A stretch of DNA of 64,000 bases, from assembly GCA_030731745.1 (NCBI GenBank), contig JANQTJ010000040.1:1-64000 (forward strand). Reading direction: 5' to 3'. Within the stretch, counting starts at the first letter, position 1; each line of letters opens with the position of its first letter. Shown one piece after another: positions 62,541 through 64,000 of the stretch. The stretch comes from Flaviramulus sp. Lineage in GTDB: Bacteria; Bacteroidota; Bacteroidia; Flavobacteriales; Flavobacteriaceae. The notes under the pieces are model-generated. The model did no database searches. It had not been told where the DNA came from and saw nothing but the letters and a program-made list of their open reading frames with translations. The position numbers and the translations under genes were made by a program.

Positions 62541-63699
62541 CATGTACTTCACAGAAGAGCATAATCTTTTTAGAAAAAGCCTTCAAGATTTCTTACAAAA
62601 GGAAGTGGTTCCACATATCGAAACGTGGGAAAAAACGGGAAAAATAGATAGATTTATTTGGAAAAAATTTGGAGATATGGGATTCTTCGGAATCAACTAT
62701 CCAGAGGTTTATGGAGGTATGAATTTGGATTTGTTTTACACTGTAATTTTACTTGAAGAGCTTCAAAAAGTAAATTCAGGAGGTTTTGCAGCAGCTATTT
62801 GGGCACACGTTTATCTTGCAATGACACATTTAAATGCAGAAGGTGATGAAGCTATCAAACAAGAATATTTATTACCTAGTATTTTAGGAGATAAAATAGG
62901 CTGTCTTTGTATTACTGAGCCTTTTGGAGGAAGTGATGTTGCTGGTATGAGAACTACCGCTGTTAAAGAGGGTGAGCATTACATTATAAATGGTTCAAAA
63001 ACTTTTATAACAAATGGTGTTTATAGTGATTATTTAATAATAGCCGCTAAAACAAACCCAGAGCTAGGTAACAAAGGAATAAGCATATTCGTTTTAGATA
63101 GGGGGATTAAAGGAATTACTGCTACCAAATTAGATAAACTAGGTTGGAAGGCTTCAGATACAGGTGAAATTGCTTTTGATAATGTTAAAGTCCCTATTGA
63201 AAATTTATTGGGAGAAGAAGGTCAAGGTTTCCCATATATCATGCAGCATTTTGCTTCAGAGCGATTAATAATGGGCATTAATGCACATGCTCGTGCTGAA
63301 TTTGCTTTAGAATATGCCCTTAAATATATGAGTGAGCGTCAAGCTTTTGGAAAAACTATTGATACGTTTCAAGCGTTAAGACATACTATTGCAGATTTAT
63401 ATACCGATATGGAAATTTGTAAAGAGTTTAATTATTCAGTAGCTTACAGATTAAATAAAGGGGAATATGTTGTAAAAGAAGCCACTATGTCTAAATTGAA
63501 ATCAACTAAAATGGCAGATGAGGTTATTTATCAATGTTTGCAATTTTTAGGTGGTTATGGTTACATGGAAGAATACCCAATGGCAAGATTACTTCGCGAT
63601 AGTAGATTAGGTCCAATTGGTGGTGGAACGTCAGAAATATTAAGAGAAATATTGGCTAAAATAATTATAGACAAAAAAGAGTACAAGCCAGCAACCTAG
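62533..63699 (+). CDS. Acyl-CoA dehydrogenase
   Basis: 388-aa FAD flavoenzyme of fatty acid or branched-chain amino acid oxidation. The N-terminal helical domain contains FFGINYPEVYGG, the middle beta domain CLCITEPFGGSDVAGMRT and YIINGSKTFITNG, and the C-terminal helical domain ERQAFGKTIDTFQALRH and QFLGGYGYMEEYPMARLLRD with IGGGTSEI at the end. Length is normal. The chain-length class is not evident. The ATG at 62533 was chosen; an ATG three codons later is possible. It overlaps the HhH gene by 8 bases, so it is in the same operon. Confidence 0.93.
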   Translation: MNSMYFTEEHNLFRKSLQDFLQKEVVPHIETWEKTGKIDRFIWKKFGDMGFFGINYPEVYGGMNLDLFYTVILLEELQKVNSGGFAAAIWAHVYLAMTHLNAEGDEAIKQEYLLPSILGDKIGCLCITEPFGGSDVAGMRTTAVKEGEHYIINGSKTFITNGVYSDYLIIAAKTNPELGNKGISIFVLDRGIKGITATKLDKLGWKASDTGEIAFDNVKVPIENLLGEEGQGFPYIMQHFASERLIMGINAHARAEFALEYALKYMSERQAFGKTIDTFQALRHTIADLYTDMEICKEFNYSVAYRLNKGEYVVKEATMSKLKSTKMADEVIYQCLQFLGGYGYMEEYPMARLLRDSRLGPIGGGTSEILREILAKIIIDKKEYKPAT

Positions 63700-63883
63700 G
63701 TCTATATTTAAATAGGTTTAATCATTATTTTCATTCTATTCATTTTTAGATTTTTCTGAAACATTAAATTCATTTTATAAATTGAAGTTTTAGGGCTACT
63801 TCATGTGGTTTTAATTTAGAAAAATCATTATCTTTTATCCGTAATTTTAGAGATATTCTCTACTCGCAAGATTTTAAGTAAAT

Positions 63884-64000
63884 ATGATGAAGCATTATAC
63901 GTTTTCTTTTTTAAACTTTCTTTTAGCAGTTTTTTTTATAGCCCAAAATTCTAATTGTTATGCTCAAAATAACAACACATATCCCGGATTAGTTACTTTT
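63884..64000 (+). CDS. Secreted protein, 5' end only (partial)
   Basis: An ATGATG at 63884 opens a frame that stays open to the window edge (39 codons). It has a typical signal peptide (MMKHYTFSFLNFLLAVFF..., ending CYAQ) and then NNNTYPGLVTF. The mature protein begins just as the window ends, so nothing can be said about function. The second ATG (63887) is an equally good start. Confidence 0.6.
   Translation, partial: MMKHYTFSFLNFLLAVFFIAQNSNCYAQNNNTYPGLVTF

Noticed and set aside
1-64000. CRISPR array, insertion sequence, prophage or defence system
   Set aside because: No regularly spaced repeats, transposase, integrase, phage or nuclease-helicase genes were recognised in the window.

Overview
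The window looks like chromosome of a marine-type member of the Flavobacteriaceae (phylum Bacteroidota). Direct reasons: very AT-rich DNA; no Shine-Dalgarno sequences but repeated TAnnTTTG -7 boxes just before start codons; a tmRNA whose tag reads GENNYALAA; lipid A/Kdo genes (lpxK, kdsA); a bTHX ribosomal protein gene; Bacteroidota-specific DUF2851 and RskA/ECF pairs; and a type IX secretion (T9SS) sorting domain on a giant exoprotein. The marine inference rests on the vanadium haloperoxidase domain and is only an inference.

Layout. 1-196 holds a palindrome-rich intergenic repeat. 196-3327 (minus strand): a secreted hypothetical, lipoprotein MsrA, a coiled-coil zinc-ribbon-like protein and NIF3. 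3473-4477: lpxK, convergent with a TPR hybrid histidine kinase. 4467-11752 (minus): kinase, GAPDH, lipA, a variant Nramp transporter, an ECF sigma factor, a family 2 glycosyltransferase and a small membrane protein. 11895-12581: aqpZ. 12655-17008 (minus): anti-sigma/ECF sigma pair, murB, aminotransferase, a candidate 47-aa ORF on the plus strand and a DUF1573 protein. 17313-19946: valS. Then an FKBP lipoprotein, a PfkB sugar kinase, ssrA (tmRNA), an alanine-dehydrogenase-like oxidoreductase, DUF1801, CDGSH, kdsA and typA.

28452-35492 is a surface-polysaccharide cluster: two tandem Wzx-like flippases, a phosphoethanolamine-transferase-type sulfatase-fold enzyme and three glycosyltransferases. 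35489-41176 carries FtsE, a 1012-aa TPR protein and an outer-membrane barrel. 41283-49249 holds an amidohydrolase lipoprotein, a methyltransferase, a YkgJ protein, a sterol-desaturase-like enzyme, a serine hydrolase next to a NamZ (DUF1343) muramidase-like lipoprotein, and a FtsX/LolE-type permease. 49453-51489: a cystathionine-beta-synthase-like enzyme, yaaA and bTHX.

51490-56722 looks like an accessory segment between core genes. It carries a 1339-aa protein fusing FG-GAP/ASPIC-UnbV repeats to a vanadium haloperoxidase domain with every vanadate-site residue, plus a decayed lipoprotein gene (two in-frame stops and a frameshift) bracketed by ATACAACG direct repeats. 56723-63699 returns to core genes: DUF2721, DUF2851, PspC, a K+ channel, an alanine/glycine symporter, a HhH protein and an acyl-CoA dehydrogenase. 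The window ends inside a new secreted-protein gene.

No insertion sequence, CRISPR array, tRNA or rRNA gene was recognised. The strongest candidates for something under-described are the haloperoxidase fusion, a two-copy intergenic hairpin element (one copy between ssrA and its apparent promoter), and the Nramp transporter with an altered metal site.
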